DNA of 64,000 nt from Gordonia malaquae NBRC 108250 (GCF_000344135.1 NZ_BAOP01000030.1:1-64000), one strand, 5' to 3'. Shown: positions 34,606 to 43,289, numbered from the stretch's first letter. Notes: generated from the letters alone by a model not told the origin. Made by a program: numbers and translations.

Positions 34606-35859
34606 ATGAGCCGCCCCCATGTGTCGCACCAGAACCTCAATCTGCGGACGATCGAGCAGTCCGAGAAGCTGCAGAACGTCTGCTACGAGATCCGCGGACC
34701 GGTGCATGCGCACGCATCGCGACTCGAAGCGGAGGGACACCGCATCCTCAAACTGAACATCGGCAACCCGGCCATCTTCGGCTTCGAGGCACCCGACGTG
34801 ATCCTGCGCGACATGATCCATGCGCTGCCCTACTCGCAGGGTTACTCGGAATCGGCAGGCGTGCTGTCGGCCCGACGCGCCGTGGTGACCCGCTACGAGT
34901 TGATCCCCGACTTCCCGTACTTCGACGTCGACGACGTCCTGCTCGGCAACGGCGTGTCCGAACTGATCACGATGACGATGCAGGCGCTCCTCAACAACGG
35001 CGACGAAGTCCTGATCCCGGCTCCCGACTACCCGCTGTGGACCGCGATGACGGCGCTCTCCGGCGGCACCCCTGTGCACTACAAGTGCGACGAGGACAAC
35101 GGCTGGAATCCGTCGATCGAGGACATCGAATCGAAGATCACGCCGAACACCAAGGCGATCGTCGTCATCAACCCGAACAACCCGACGGGCGCCGTCTACT
35201 CACGCGAGGTGCTGCAGAAGCTCGTCGACGTCGCGAGGAAGCACTCCCTGCTGATCCTCGCCGACGAGATCTACGACAAGATCCTCTACGACGACGCCGA
35301 GCACATCAACGTCGCGTCGCTGGCCCCCGACCTGCTGGTGTTCACGTTCAACGGACTGTCGAAGGCCTACCGCGTGTGCGGCTACCGCGCGGGCTGGGTT
35401 GTGATGACCGGACCGAAGGACCACGCGCGCGGCCTCATCGAGGGCATGGGCATCCTCGCTTCGACTCGACTGTGTGCAAATGTCCCCGCGCAGCACGCCA
35501 TTCAGGTGGCGCTCGGCGGTTACCAGTCGATCAACGACCTTGTCCTCCCCGGAGGCAGGCTGCTGGAGCAGCGCAACATCACGTCGGACAAGCTCAACGA
35601 GATCCCCGGCGTGAGCTGCGTGAAGCCAATGGGTGCGCTGTACGCCTTCCCGCGCCTCGACCCCGAGGTCCACGAGATCCACAACGACGAGAAGTTCGTC
35701 CAGGACCTGCTGCTGCAGGAGAAGATCCTCGTGGTCCAGGGGTCGGGATTCAACATGCCCGACAACGAGCACTTCCGGATCGTCACCCTGCCGTGGGCTC
35801 GTGACCTGGCGGACGCTGTGGAGCGGATCGGCAACTTCCTGTCGTCATACCGCCAATAG
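34606..35859 (+). CDS. PLP-dependent aminotransferase, alanine transaminase type
   Basis: The 417-residue class I aminotransferase interconverts amino acids and 2-oxo acids. It shows the cofactor-phosphate loop GNGVSELI, the NPNNPTGAVYS motif, the ADEIYDKILYDD segment and the Schiff-base lysine in TFNGLSKAYRVCGYRAGW. The sequence is of the AlaA / mycobacterial AspC (Rv0337c) type, and alanine-pyruvate transamination is the likeliest reaction. Its proximity to the Rv0338c-type reductase repeats the mycobacterial gene neighbourhood. Confidence 0.92.
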   Translation: MSRPHVSHQNLNLRTIEQSEKLQNVCYEIRGPVHAHASRLEAEGHRILKLNIGNPAIFGFEAPDVILRDMIHALPYSQGYSESAGVLSARRAVVTRYELIPDFPYFDVDDVLLGNGVSELITMTMQALLNNGDEVLIPAPDYPLWTAMTALSGGTPVHYKCDEDNGWNPSIEDIESKITPNTKAIVVINPNNPTGAVYSREVLQKLVDVARKHSLLILADEIYDKILYDDAEHINVASLAPDLLVFTFNGLSKAYRVCGYRAGWVVMTGPKDHARGLIEGMGILASTRLCANVPAQHAIQVALGGYQSINDLVLPGGRLLEQRNITSDKLNEIPGVSCVKPMGALYAFPRLDPEVHEIHNDEKFVQDLLLQEKILVVQGSGFNMPDNEHFRIVTLPWARDLADAVERIGNFLSSYRQ

Positions 35860-35867
35860 TCCAAACC

Positions 35868-36031
35868 TAGTGTCGCGTGTTGAAAGTTCCTTAATGGTTG
35901 CGGCACCCCGCTGCACACCTGGCAGCGTTGTCGTCGGTCGCGATACCTGCCGGTATCCCTCCCTCCTCCGCCTTGCCAGCCGCACAGCGGAGCACCACCA
36001 ACCGTCTAGGAACTTTCAACACGCAACACTA
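35868..36031. mobile_element. 160-bp MITE-like element with 21-bp terminal inverted repeats and TA flanks
   Basis: The left end GTGTCGCGTGTTGAAAGTTCC (35870-35890) and the right end (36009-36029, complementary at 20 of 21 positions) bracket about 118 bases that encode no protein. TA stands immediately outside both ends, which is the target duplication made by IS630/Tc1-mariner-type transposases. No transposase is present, so the element would have been mobilised in trans. It lies between the aminotransferase stop and the palindrome that precedes the next operon. Confidence 0.75.
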
Positions 36032-36032
36032 G

Positions 36033-36050
36033 CGCTAACAATTGTTAGCG
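36033..36050. promoter_or_regulatory. Perfect 18-bp palindrome, probable TetR-type operator
   Basis: CGCTAACAATTGTTAGCG is fully self-complementary and ends 58 bases before the start of the hydrolase-SDR gene. TGTTAT follows within a few bases and could be a -10 element overlapped by the operator. The regulator gene is not adjacent. Confidence 0.65.
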
Positions 36051-36108
36051 TGTTATGTGTCACCGGTGGTACCGTGTCAACGAACAATGGCACGATCGGA
36101 GACGACAC

Positions 36109-37875
36109 ATGACGGACTGGCAGCGCACCGACATCACGGCAGGCGCCGTGCGGATCGCGACGTTCTCGTACGGCGACACCACCGACAGCAACCGCCCCGC
36201 GGTGGTTCTGGTGCACGGGTGGCCGGACACGCATCACCTCTGGGACCGCATCGCCCCGCAGCTCGCCGAGCACTACCGGGTCTTCGCCTACGACACGCGA
36301 GGCTTCGGTGAGAGCGACCGTCCAACCGACGTCCCGTCATACGCACTGCCTGGCCTGGCGGAGGATCTGTTCGCCGTCATCGACGCCGTCACCGACGGCG
36401 GCAGTGCACACGTCGTCGCCCACGACTGGGGTTCGGTGCAGACGTGGGAGGCCGTGACCACCCCCGACGCCGAGAAACGCATCAAGTCGTTCACCTCGGT
36501 ATCGGGCCCGAACCTCGACTTCCTCAGCGAATGGGCTCGTGCCCAGCTCGCGTCGCCGACTCCCGGCAACATCGGTCGCGCACTGTCGCAGGTCGCGTCG
36601 TCGGCATACACCGGTTTCTTCCAGATCCCCGGCGTCTCTGATGCGTTCTTCCGCGCTTTCGGATCCGAGAAGGTCTGGACCGAGTTCCTCCACACCATCG
36701 AGGGCACTCCTCGCGAGAACGTGTCGTTCGCCCCGACGCTGCGCGAGGACATGATCTCCGGACTCAAGCTGTACCGCGCGAACATCCGCGGCAAGCTCGC
36801 CCGCCCAGAGCCGCGTCCGACGAAGGTCCCAGTTCTCGAGGTGGTCAACGACCGCGACATCGCGCTGCGCCCGGCGATCTTCGACCTGACCCACACCCAC
36901 GCCGAGAAGCTGTGGCGCAAGAGCGGAACATCGGGGCACTGGCTGCCCTATACGAATCCCGATTACCTGGCGGAGACGGCGCGTGAGTTCATCGACTTCG
37001 TCGAGAACGGCACCTCGAGCGCCCCGAACACCATCGACCGCGCACGTCAGCTCGGCAAGCCGCTCGCACTCACGGGCAAGCTCGCCGTCATCACGGGCGC
37101 AGGAAGCGGCATCGGACGCGAGACGGCGTATGCGCTGGCCGCTCTCGGCTGCGAGGTGGTCCTCGCCGACATCAACGTCGCCAGTGCCGAGGAGACGGCC
37201 ACCGAATGCAAGGCGAAGGGAGTGCTCACCAACGTCTATGAACTCGACGTCTCGAAGGTCGCCGCGGTGGACGAGTTCGCGGAGACCGTCCGCGCCCGCC
37301 ACGGCGTTCCGGACATCGTGATCAACAACGCGGGTATCGCACTCGCCGGCAGCGCCCTCGCCGCGACCGACGAGCAGCTCGATCGCCTCTTCGACATCAA
37401 CGTCCGCGGTGTCATCTCCGGCAGCCGGGCCTTCGCCCGCCAGATGGTGGCCCGCGGAACCGGCGGTCACATCGTCAACCTGTCGTCGGCAGCGGCGTTC
37501 ACCCCGTCCCGCGACCTCGGCCTGTACTCGGCGAGCAAGGCCGCCGTGCTCATGTTCTCCGAGAGTCTGCGTGCCGAGCTCGCCGAGCACCGCATCGGCG
37601 TGAGCGCGATCTGCCCCGGCATCGTCCACACGAACATCACCAGCACCACCCAGTTCGCGGGCGCCGCCGACGAGGACGCCACCCGCGCCAAGATCGACGG
37701 CTTCTACGAGAAGCGCAACTACACACCCGACCGCGTAGCACGTCAGATCGTCGACGCCGTCGTCTCGAACAAGGCCGTCGTGCCCGTGACGCCGGAGGCC
37801 GAGTTCGGCTACCGCGTGTACCGATTCTTCCCCTGGGCGTCGCGCATCGCCGCACGTCAGAAGCTGAACGGATAG
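36109..37875 (+). CDS. Alpha/beta hydrolase fused to short-chain dehydrogenase (EphD-like)
   Basis: The 588-residue bifunctional protein has an epoxide-hydrolase-like N-terminal half (LVHGWPDTHHLWDRIAPQL, nucleophile Asp in VAHDWGSVQ, C-terminal His in GTSGHWLPY) and a C-terminal SDR from about residue 320 (NAD(P)-binding TGAGSGIGRE, NNAG, catalytic YSASK). The mycobacterial homologue EphD has been linked to mycolic-acid metabolism. Here it heads an operon with a diiron-type protein and a ferredoxin reductase. The ATG at 36109, preceded by GGAGA, was chosen over an in-frame start inside the promoter region. Confidence 0.9.
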   Translation: MTDWQRTDITAGAVRIATFSYGDTTDSNRPAVVLVHGWPDTHHLWDRIAPQLAEHYRVFAYDTRGFGESDRPTDVPSYALPGLAEDLFAVIDAVTDGGSAHVVAHDWGSVQTWEAVTTPDAEKRIKSFTSVSGPNLDFLSEWARAQLASPTPGNIGRALSQVASSAYTGFFQIPGVSDAFFRAFGSEKVWTEFLHTIEGTPRENVSFAPTLREDMISGLKLYRANIRGKLARPEPRPTKVPVLEVVNDRDIALRPAIFDLTHTHAEKLWRKSGTSGHWLPYTNPDYLAETAREFIDFVENGTSSAPNTIDRARQLGKPLALTGKLAVITGAGSGIGRETAYALAALGCEVVLADINVASAEETATECKAKGVLTNVYELDVSKVAAVDEFAETVRARHGVPDIVINNAGIALAGSALAATDEQLDRLFDINVRGVISGSRAFARQMVARGTGGHIVNLSSAAAFTPSRDLGLYSASKAAVLMFSESLRAELAEHRIGVSAICPGIVHTNITSTTQFAGAADEDATRAKIDGFYEKRNYTPDRVARQIVDAVVSNKAVVPVTPEAEFGYRVYRFFPWASRIAARQKLNG

Positions 37876-37884
37876 GACCACATC

Positions 37885-38799
37885 ATGACCGCAGTGCACG
37901 CCAACCGTTCCACCCCCGAGACCGATCCGGGCGAGGTGGAGCTGCACGCCCGCAACGTCGCGTTCGACCTCTCGGAGACGCCCCTTCACTGGATCCCGGG
38001 CGCACCCGTCTCATCGAACATGATCACCGTGCTCAACCTGCTGCTGCCCGAGGGCGAACGCTGGTTCGTGGAGACGTTCAACGAAGCGCTCCCGATGATC
38101 AAGGACGAGAAGCTCGCAACCGCGATGCGCGGCTTCGTCGGCCAGGAGGCGATGCACGCCGAAGTGCACGATCGAGCAGTCGAGAACTGGCTGTCGCGCC
38201 ACGGCGTGGACGCGACCGGCTACATCGAGCAGATGGAGTGGATCTTCCGCAAGGTCCTCGGACCGCGCGAAGGACAGACACCGGAGCAGGACCTCAAGCA
38301 CCTCATCGAGCGACTCTGGCTGATCGCGGCGATCGAGCACTACACCGCCCTGCTCGGCGATTTCGCCCTGAACTGCACGTGGGTCGAGAACGGCGCCGAC
38401 CCGAACATGGCCGACATGTTCGTCTGGCACGGCGCGGAGGAGGTCGAGCACCGGGCCGTCGCGCACGACGCCGCAGCCTACTTCGGCGACACCCCGCTTC
38501 GGCGTGGTCGTGCGATGGCGCTCGCGATGCCGTTCCTCGCGATTCTGCTGGTCCGCGGTTTCCGCTTCATCAACAGCCAGGACCCGCTGTACGACGACAT
38601 GAGCGTCCCCGCCAAGTACACGAAGTACGTCAAGGACTACTTCGTCGAATCGCGACGCGGACTGTTCCCGAAGATCGGCGGCCTGGTGTGGGCCACGGCC
38701 ACGTACTTCAAGCCGGGCTTCCACCCGAACGACATCGGTGACACCGCGCAGGCCGTCGCCTATCTGGCGTCGTCGCCGGGCGCTCGACGCGCGGGGTGA
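37885..38799 (+). CDS. Ferritin-like diiron family protein ('metal-dependent hydrolase', COG3687 type)
   Basis: The 304-residue helical protein belongs to the family usually named predicted metal-dependent hydrolase. It contains two ExxH motifs, QEAMH (Glu88, His91) and EEVEH (Glu186, His189), plus Glu150 in AAIEHYT, the ligand pattern of four-helix diiron carboxylate proteins such as oxygenases and desaturases. It begins 9 bases after the hydrolase-SDR stop and is followed 4 bases later by a reductase gene, so an oxygen-activating role is more plausible than hydrolysis. That reading is inference. Confidence 0.82.
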   Translation: MTAVHANRSTPETDPGEVELHARNVAFDLSETPLHWIPGAPVSSNMITVLNLLLPEGERWFVETFNEALPMIKDEKLATAMRGFVGQEAMHAEVHDRAVENWLSRHGVDATGYIEQMEWIFRKVLGPREGQTPEQDLKHLIERLWLIAAIEHYTALLGDFALNCTWVENGADPNMADMFVWHGAEEVEHRAVAHDAAAYFGDTPLRRGRAMALAMPFLAILLVRGFRFINSQDPLYDDMSVPAKYTKYVKDYFVESRRGLFPKIGGLVWATATYFKPGFHPNDIGDTAQAVAYLASSPGARRAG

Positions 38800-38803
38800 A
38801 CCG

Positions 38804-39925
38804 ATGAACCATCTGATGCATCCGCATGAGACGGCGCTGGTCACCGAGCCGCCCCACCTCCAGGGGCGGTGGCGACGCGACCCGCTGATGCGACTGATCA
38901 CCGGCATCGGCAAGACGTGGTTCCCGTTCTGGGGCAGCCTCGAACCGCTGCGGGAGACCGCCGAGAACAACGGCATTCAAGTCCTGGAGATCGTCGGCCG
39001 CGAGGTGGTGGCGAACGACGACAACGTGATCGCGCTGACGTTCGCGGCCCCCGACCGGTCGGTGCTGCCCGAATGGCACGCCGGGGCTCACCTCGACTTG
39101 TTGCTGCCGTCAGGCCGGATGCGCGAGTACTCGCTGTGCGGCGATCCGGGCGACCGGACCACGTACCGGATCGCTGTGCGCCGCATCCCGGACGGCGGCG
39201 GCGGTTCGGTGGAGGTCCACGACGACCTCTCCGTCGGCGACACCATCTCGATCAAGGGGCCGCGCAACGCGTTCCCGTTGGCGATGCCCGGCTACGGCTC
39301 GCCGGTGGGACGCCTGAGGTTCGTCGCTGCGGGGATCGGCATCACGCCGATCCTGCCGATGGTCGCGATCGCCGACCGATTCGGCCTGGACTGGTCGATG
39401 ATCTACACCGGCCGCACGCTCGACTCCATCCCGTTCCGCGACGAGCTCGCCCGCTACGGCGACCGTGTACAGATACGGACCGACGACGATCACGGCCTGC
39501 CCACGATGGCCGAGCTGGTCGGCGACATCGGCGACGACGGCCTCGCCGTCTACTGCTGCGGTCCGACGCCGATGCTCGAAGCGCTTCGTGTTCACCTCGT
39601 CGGCCGAGCCGACGTGGAGTTGCACTACGAGCGGTTCTCGCCGCCGCCGATCGAGAACGGAACCGAGTTCGAGATCCGTCTCGCGTCGACCGGCGAGTCG
39701 CAGACCGTCGCCGCCGACGAGTCGGTGCTGACGGCGCTGCGTCGTCTCCGTCCGAACACGCCGTACTCGTGCCAGCAGGGTTTCTGCGGCACGTGCAAGC
39801 TGCGGGTGTCCGACGGTGAGGTCGATCATCGCGACGGCAGCCTGATGGAACCCGAGCGCGAGGCGGGCTACTTCCTGCCGTGCGTCTCGCGCTGCGACTC
39901 GGACTCCCTCACGATCGACGTCTGA
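38804..39925 (+). CDS. Ferredoxin-NAD(P) reductase with C-terminal plant-type [2Fe-2S] domain
   Basis: The 373-residue protein has an FAD-binding barrel (REYSLCGDPGDRTTYRIAV, about residues 110-130), an NAD(P)-binding domain (FVAAGIGITPILPM, VYCCGPTPML) and a C-terminal [2Fe-2S] domain with CQQGFCGTCK and a later Cys in LPCVSRC. This is the phthalate-dioxygenase-reductase/VanB layout, which feeds electrons from NAD(P)H to an oxygenase. The natural partner is the diiron-type protein encoded 4 bases upstream. The ATG at 38804 follows a GGGGTGA site. Confidence 0.92.
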   Translation: MNHLMHPHETALVTEPPHLQGRWRRDPLMRLITGIGKTWFPFWGSLEPLRETAENNGIQVLEIVGREVVANDDNVIALTFAAPDRSVLPEWHAGAHLDLLLPSGRMREYSLCGDPGDRTTYRIAVRRIPDGGGGSVEVHDDLSVGDTISIKGPRNAFPLAMPGYGSPVGRLRFVAAGIGITPILPMVAIADRFGLDWSMIYTGRTLDSIPFRDELARYGDRVQIRTDDDHGLPTMAELVGDIGDDGLAVYCCGPTPMLEALRVHLVGRADVELHYERFSPPPIENGTEFEIRLASTGESQTVAADESVLTALRRLRPNTPYSCQQGFCGTCKLRVSDGEVDHRDGSLMEPEREAGYFLPCVSRCDSDSLTIDV

Positions 39926-39934
39926 CCCGTTCGT

Positions 39935-40014
39935 CGACCGTTCCCTTCCCAGTCTTCGACCGTCCCTTCCTGGTCTTCAGCGTCCCCTTCCTGGTCTTCG
40001 AGCGCAGTCGAGAA
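39935..40014. repeat. Three 21-22-bp tandem repeats ending in a dispersed-repeat core
   Basis: Units at 39935-39956, 39957-39977 and 39978-39998 share the pattern CG-CGTCCCTTCC-TGGTCTT, and the third runs into CGAGCGCAGTCGAG, the core of the dispersed element. They occupy the interval between the reductase and the MerR gene. Confidence 0.65.
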
Positions 40015-40035
40015 GGACTTTGACAGAATGCACGG

Positions 40036-40800
40036 GTGACCGAGTACCGAATCGACGACCTGGCGCACGCCGCGGGCACCACTACACGCAATGTCCGCGG
40101 GTACCAGGACCGCGGGCTGATTCCGCGTCCCATCCGCCGGGGTCGGATCGCGATCTACAACGATGAGCACCTCGCTCAGTTGCGAGTGATCAACGACCTG
40201 TTGGGTCGTGGGTTCACGATGCAGCACATCGGTGAGTTCTTCGAGCGGATGCGCCAGGGCGAGGATCTCGCCGAGGTCCTCGGTCTGCGCGAGATGGTCT
40301 CGGAGCCGTGGTCCCGCACGCCGTCCGAGACGGTCTCCGCCGCCGAACTGCACAAGCTCCTCGGCACGGACGACCCTGACCTGCTCGCTCGGGTGCAGGC
40401 GTCGGGTCTGATCGAGCCGGTCGGCGACGCCACTCCGCCAGCTCAGTACATGATCACCGACACCGAGAGCATCGACGGCTACGTGCGTCTGATGGCGATC
40501 GGTGTGCCGTTGGAGTACATCCTCGGTCTGCAACGCAAGCTCGACGACGACATGGATCGCGCCGCGCACACGTTGATCTCTGCGGGCCGCAGCGCCATCA
40601 CCGAGGGCCGCTTCGACGGCTGGATTCCGGAGAGTGACGAGGAGTCCGGATGGGCCTCACTGTTCCTCGGCGAACTGCGCCGCACGGGCCGCGTCGCCGC
40701 GCACAACACGCTGTACCGTGCGCTCGACCGCGAACTGTCCCGCCAGCTGGACGACTACCTGTCGATCGCACGCGAGCGTAAACACGCCGCTGAATCCTGA
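40036..40800 (+). CDS. MerR-family transcriptional regulator
   Basis: The GTG-initiated 254-residue protein begins with a MerR winged helix-turn-helix (YRIDDLAHAAGTTTRNVRGY, then QDRGLIPRPIRRGRIAIYND) and has a long helical C-terminal effector domain of about 180 residues, larger than in metal-sensing MerR proteins and lacking their Cys ligands. It follows the hydrolase-diiron-reductase operon in the same direction and may control it. It has its own leaderless-type promoter. Confidence 0.88.
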   Translation: MTEYRIDDLAHAAGTTTRNVRGYQDRGLIPRPIRRGRIAIYNDEHLAQLRVINDLLGRGFTMQHIGEFFERMRQGEDLAEVLGLREMVSEPWSRTPSETVSAAELHKLLGTDDPDLLARVQASGLIEPVGDATPPAQYMITDTESIDGYVRLMAIGVPLEYILGLQRKLDDDMDRAAHTLISAGRSAITEGRFDGWIPESDEESGWASLFLGELRRTGRVAAHNTLYRALDRELSRQLDDYLSIARERKHAAES

Positions 40801-40833
40801 CCTCCGCCTTCGCGCGGAAGGTGCGCCGGACCG

Positions 40834-41979
40834 CTACCGGACGACGATCGGCGGGAGCCCCGGGATCGGATTCGGCACGGTGCGGCGATGTGGGCCGGGA
40901 GACGGATTACGGCCGGTCGACGGCTTCTTCGTCTTCTTCGGCGGCGGCGGTGGCGGCGGTGTCGTGTAGCGGAGCATCGTTGAACGGGCAGCCGCGAGTT
41001 CAGCCGGGTCGGCCGAGTTCGGGATGTGCTCGGGAGCCGACGTCGACGACGGCGCATCAGTCGTCGTGGCGGTGCTGCCGGAGTCGTTGACCGACGCCAT
41101 GTTCGGACCGGCGTGTTCGTGGAGGTTCATCGCGACGGCCGCACCCGCGCCTCCGAGTCCCAGCAGAAGGACGACCGACGCTGCGGCCGTCCAGCGGAAT
41201 CGGCGTTTCGCCTGCTGCTCGCGGGCGGCGCGCGCCTCGTCGCTCTCTTCGAATGCGTCGTCGGAGACCGGTCCGTCGAACTGGACGTCGCCGTTGGCGT
41301 CGATTTCGTAGTCGGCGGGGTCGATTCCTGCCGCGGTGAACGACAGCGGGCCGCTCTCAGTGGTGTCAGTCCATGCAAGGTTCGACGGCGCGTCGTCGAC
41401 CCTGTCGAGGAGACCCGTCGGCTGCTCGTCGCCCCCGAATGTGGTCGGGAACGGGTCGCCGGGAAGCAGCGCGCTGAACCCGCGCTCGGTGAACGCCTCC
41501 CACAGGCCCGGCCACTGGTCGGTGCCCGGACCGAGGAGGATGGCGTCGACGGGCGCGGGGCCTGCCAGTTCGATCAGCATGCCGTGAAGTCGGTTCACTT
41601 CCGGGACAGTCGCTTCGACCATCTCCAGTCGCGTCACGGACACGAACTTGAGCGTGCCGCGCCCCATTGCGAGCGCGGAGTCACGGTCGCCGATGGATTG
41701 GCGGGCACGCGACGCCAGATCGACGAGTTCGTCGAACACGTCAGCGTCTGACGCCTCGGGGACTTTGCCGTTCTCCAGCAGCTCACCTGCTATCCGCATG
41801 TCCAGAACTGACGGGACGATGCGGGGTTCTCGCAGTTCGGCGAGCACGTCGCGGGCGCCGGTCACGCGGCCCATCCACACCCCGGAGTCGGCGAACGTGA
41901 CGGCGAGCACGGCACCCGTGGGGGCGGACGGGACAGTGAATCCCGCCAACCATGCAAGGGCACCGTGTGCGTCGTTCAT
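40834..41979 (-). CDS. Single-pass membrane protein with Pro-rich C terminus, function unknown
   Basis: The 381-residue protein has a cytoplasmic domain of about 240 residues (VDAILLGPGTDQWPGLWEAF, then acidic linker), one membrane helix at about residues 264-287 (RWTAAASVVLLLGLGGAGAA) and an extracytoplasmic tail with Thr/Ser-rich and Pro/Lys-rich runs (eight consecutive Pro). The actin-like look of the N-terminal half recalls type VII secretion-associated membrane proteins, but I see no decisive motif and no esx genes nearby. Its 5' end is 2 bases from the dcd stop, so it may depend on the dcd promoter. Confidence 0.75.
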   Translation of the reverse strand: MNDAHGALAWLAGFTVPSAPTGAVLAVTFADSGVWMGRVTGARDVLAELREPRIVPSVLDMRIAGELLENGKVPEASDADVFDELVDLASRARQSIGDRDSALAMGRGTLKFVSVTRLEMVEATVPEVNRLHGMLIELAGPAPVDAILLGPGTDQWPGLWEAFTERGFSALLPGDPFPTTFGGDEQPTGLLDRVDDAPSNLAWTDTTESGPLSFTAAGIDPADYEIDANGDVQFDGPVSDDAFEESDEARAAREQQAKRRFRWTAAASVVLLLGLGGAGAAVAMNLHEHAGPNMASVNDSGSTATTTDAPSSTSAPEHIPNSADPAELAAARSTMLRYTTPPPPPPPKKTKKPSTGRNPSPGPHRRTVPNPIPGLPPIVVR

Positions 41980-41980
41980 G

Positions 41981-42550
41981 TCAGTCGCTCTGGAAGTTCA
42001 GGTACGCCTTGGACGGCGTCGGACCGCGCTGCCCCTGGTACTTGGAGCCGACAGCGGCGCTGCCGTACGGATTCTCCGCCGGACTCGACAGCCGGATGAG
42101 GCACAGTTGACCGATCTTCATCCCCGGCCACAGGGTGATCGGAAGGTTCGCGACGTTCGACAGTTCCAGCGTGATGTGTCCGCTGAAGCCGGGATCGATG
42201 AAGCCGGCGGTCGAATGGGTGAGGAGGCCGAGACGCCCGAGCGACGACTTGCCTTCGAGTCGCCCGGCGAGGTCGTCTGGCAGCGAGAGGACTTCGAGCG
42301 TGGACCCGAGAACGAACTCGCCGGGATGCAGAACGAACGGTTCGCCTTCCACTGGCTCGACGAGTGTCGTCAGCTCGTCCTGCTGCTGCTTCGGGTCGAT
42401 GTGCGTGTACTTGGTGTTGTTGAACACGCGGAACAGCCCGTCCAGACGCACGTCGACGCTCGACGGTTGGACCATGGCCTCGTCGAACGGTTCGACGCCC
42501 AGCCGTCCCCGGCCGATCTCGGCACGGATGTCGCGATCAGATAACAGCAC
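41981..42550 (-). CDS. dcd: dCTP deaminase (dUMP-forming type)
   Basis: The 189-residue enzyme deaminates dCTP for thymidylate synthesis; mycobacterial relatives also hydrolyse the product to dUMP. It contains [18 protein letters not shown], the catalytic region [20 protein letters not shown] with Arg/Glu/Ser residues, and the C-terminal [16 protein letters not shown] lid. I set the start at the GTG at 42550 because the conserved protein begins MLLSDRDIR and is 189-190 residues; an ATG 45 bases upstream adds an unconserved segment. Confidence 0.94.
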   Translation of the reverse strand: MLLSDRDIRAEIGRGRLGVEPFDEAMVQPSSVDVRLDGLFRVFNNTKYTHIDPKQQQDELTTLVEPVEGEPFVLHPGEFVLGSTLEVLSLPDDLAGRLEGKSSLGRLGLLTHSTAGFIDPGFSGHITLELSNVANLPITLWPGMKIGQLCLIRLSSPAENPYGSAAVGSKYQGQRGPTPSKAYLNFQSD

Positions 42551-42705
42551 GTGAAGAGCGTACTGTAATTTCGGGCCGACCTTGACATCCGCCATCGTGA
42601 CAGTTGGCGACATCTCATGTCGGCGACGGCCCATCCGATACCGATTCGGCTCCGAATCGCCTGGTGTTCCTGCTCGCAGAATTCCACCAGATCGGAGAAA
42701 ACTCC

Positions 42706-43287
42706 ATGATCCGTCGTATTGTCGTCGCCGCGCTGGTCGCACTGACCACGGCAGCCGTGGCGCCCCTCGGCGCCGCCGCTCACGCCGCCCCTCTGCAACC
42801 TGTCCCCCGCGTGGACCTGCCTCGCTATCTCGGCGTGTGGCACCAGGTCGCGGCGAACCCGGCGCCCTTCAACATCGACTGCGTGCGCGACACGACTGCG
42901 CGGTATTCGCTGATCGATTCCCGGACGATCCGGGTGAAGAACTCGTGCACCACCGTCACCGGTGCCAAACGGTCGATTGTCGGCCGGGCGCGAGTCAACG
43001 GCCCGGCGTCTCTGCACGTCTCTTTCCCGGGTGTTCCCGGACAGTCGACCGTCGATGGACCGAGCAACTACCTGGTCGCGTACATCGCTGACGACTACTC
43101 GTGGGCATTGGTCGGCGACCCGACGCGACTGTCGGGGTTCGTGCTGTCTCGTTCGGGTTCAGTCGACCGCGCGACGTGGCGGAGCATTCGGTCGGTCGTC
43201 GAGCGAAAGGGCTACAACTCTTGCTTGATGCTGACGTCGCCGGTGACGGGAGGCCTTCGCGACATCCGGCCCCTGTGCACTGTGTGA
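42706..43287 (+). CDS. Exported lipocalin-family protein
   Basis: The 193-residue product has a Sec signal ([20 protein letters not shown], cleavage near AHA/AP) and a lipocalin domain with the family's first motif [20 protein letters not shown], followed by ARYSLI and a late DYSWALVG strand corresponding to Blc-type lipocalins. It has four Cys, probably in two disulfides. It would bind a lipid or hydrophobic ligand in the envelope. GGAGA precedes the ATG. Confidence 0.87.
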   Translation: MIRRIVVAALVALTTAAVAPLGAAAHAAPLQPVPRVDLPRYLGVWHQVAANPAPFNIDCVRDTTARYSLIDSRTIRVKNSCTTVTGAKRSIVGRARVNGPASLHVSFPGVPGQSTVDGPSNYLVAYIADDYSWALVGDPTRLSGFVLSRSGSVDRATWRSIRSVVERKGYNSCLMLTSPVTGGLRDIRPLCTV

Positions 43288-43289
43288 GG

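Noticed and set aside
33688..35079. Longer exonuclease III frame of 463 residues
   Set aside because: The extra N-terminal part is antisense to the aminotransferase and the conserved protein begins at the GTG at 34548.
40834..41979. Assignment as a type VII secretion (ESX) component
   Set aside because: Single membrane helix and Pro-rich tail are suggestive but no ESX gene or decisive motif is nearby; left as unknown.
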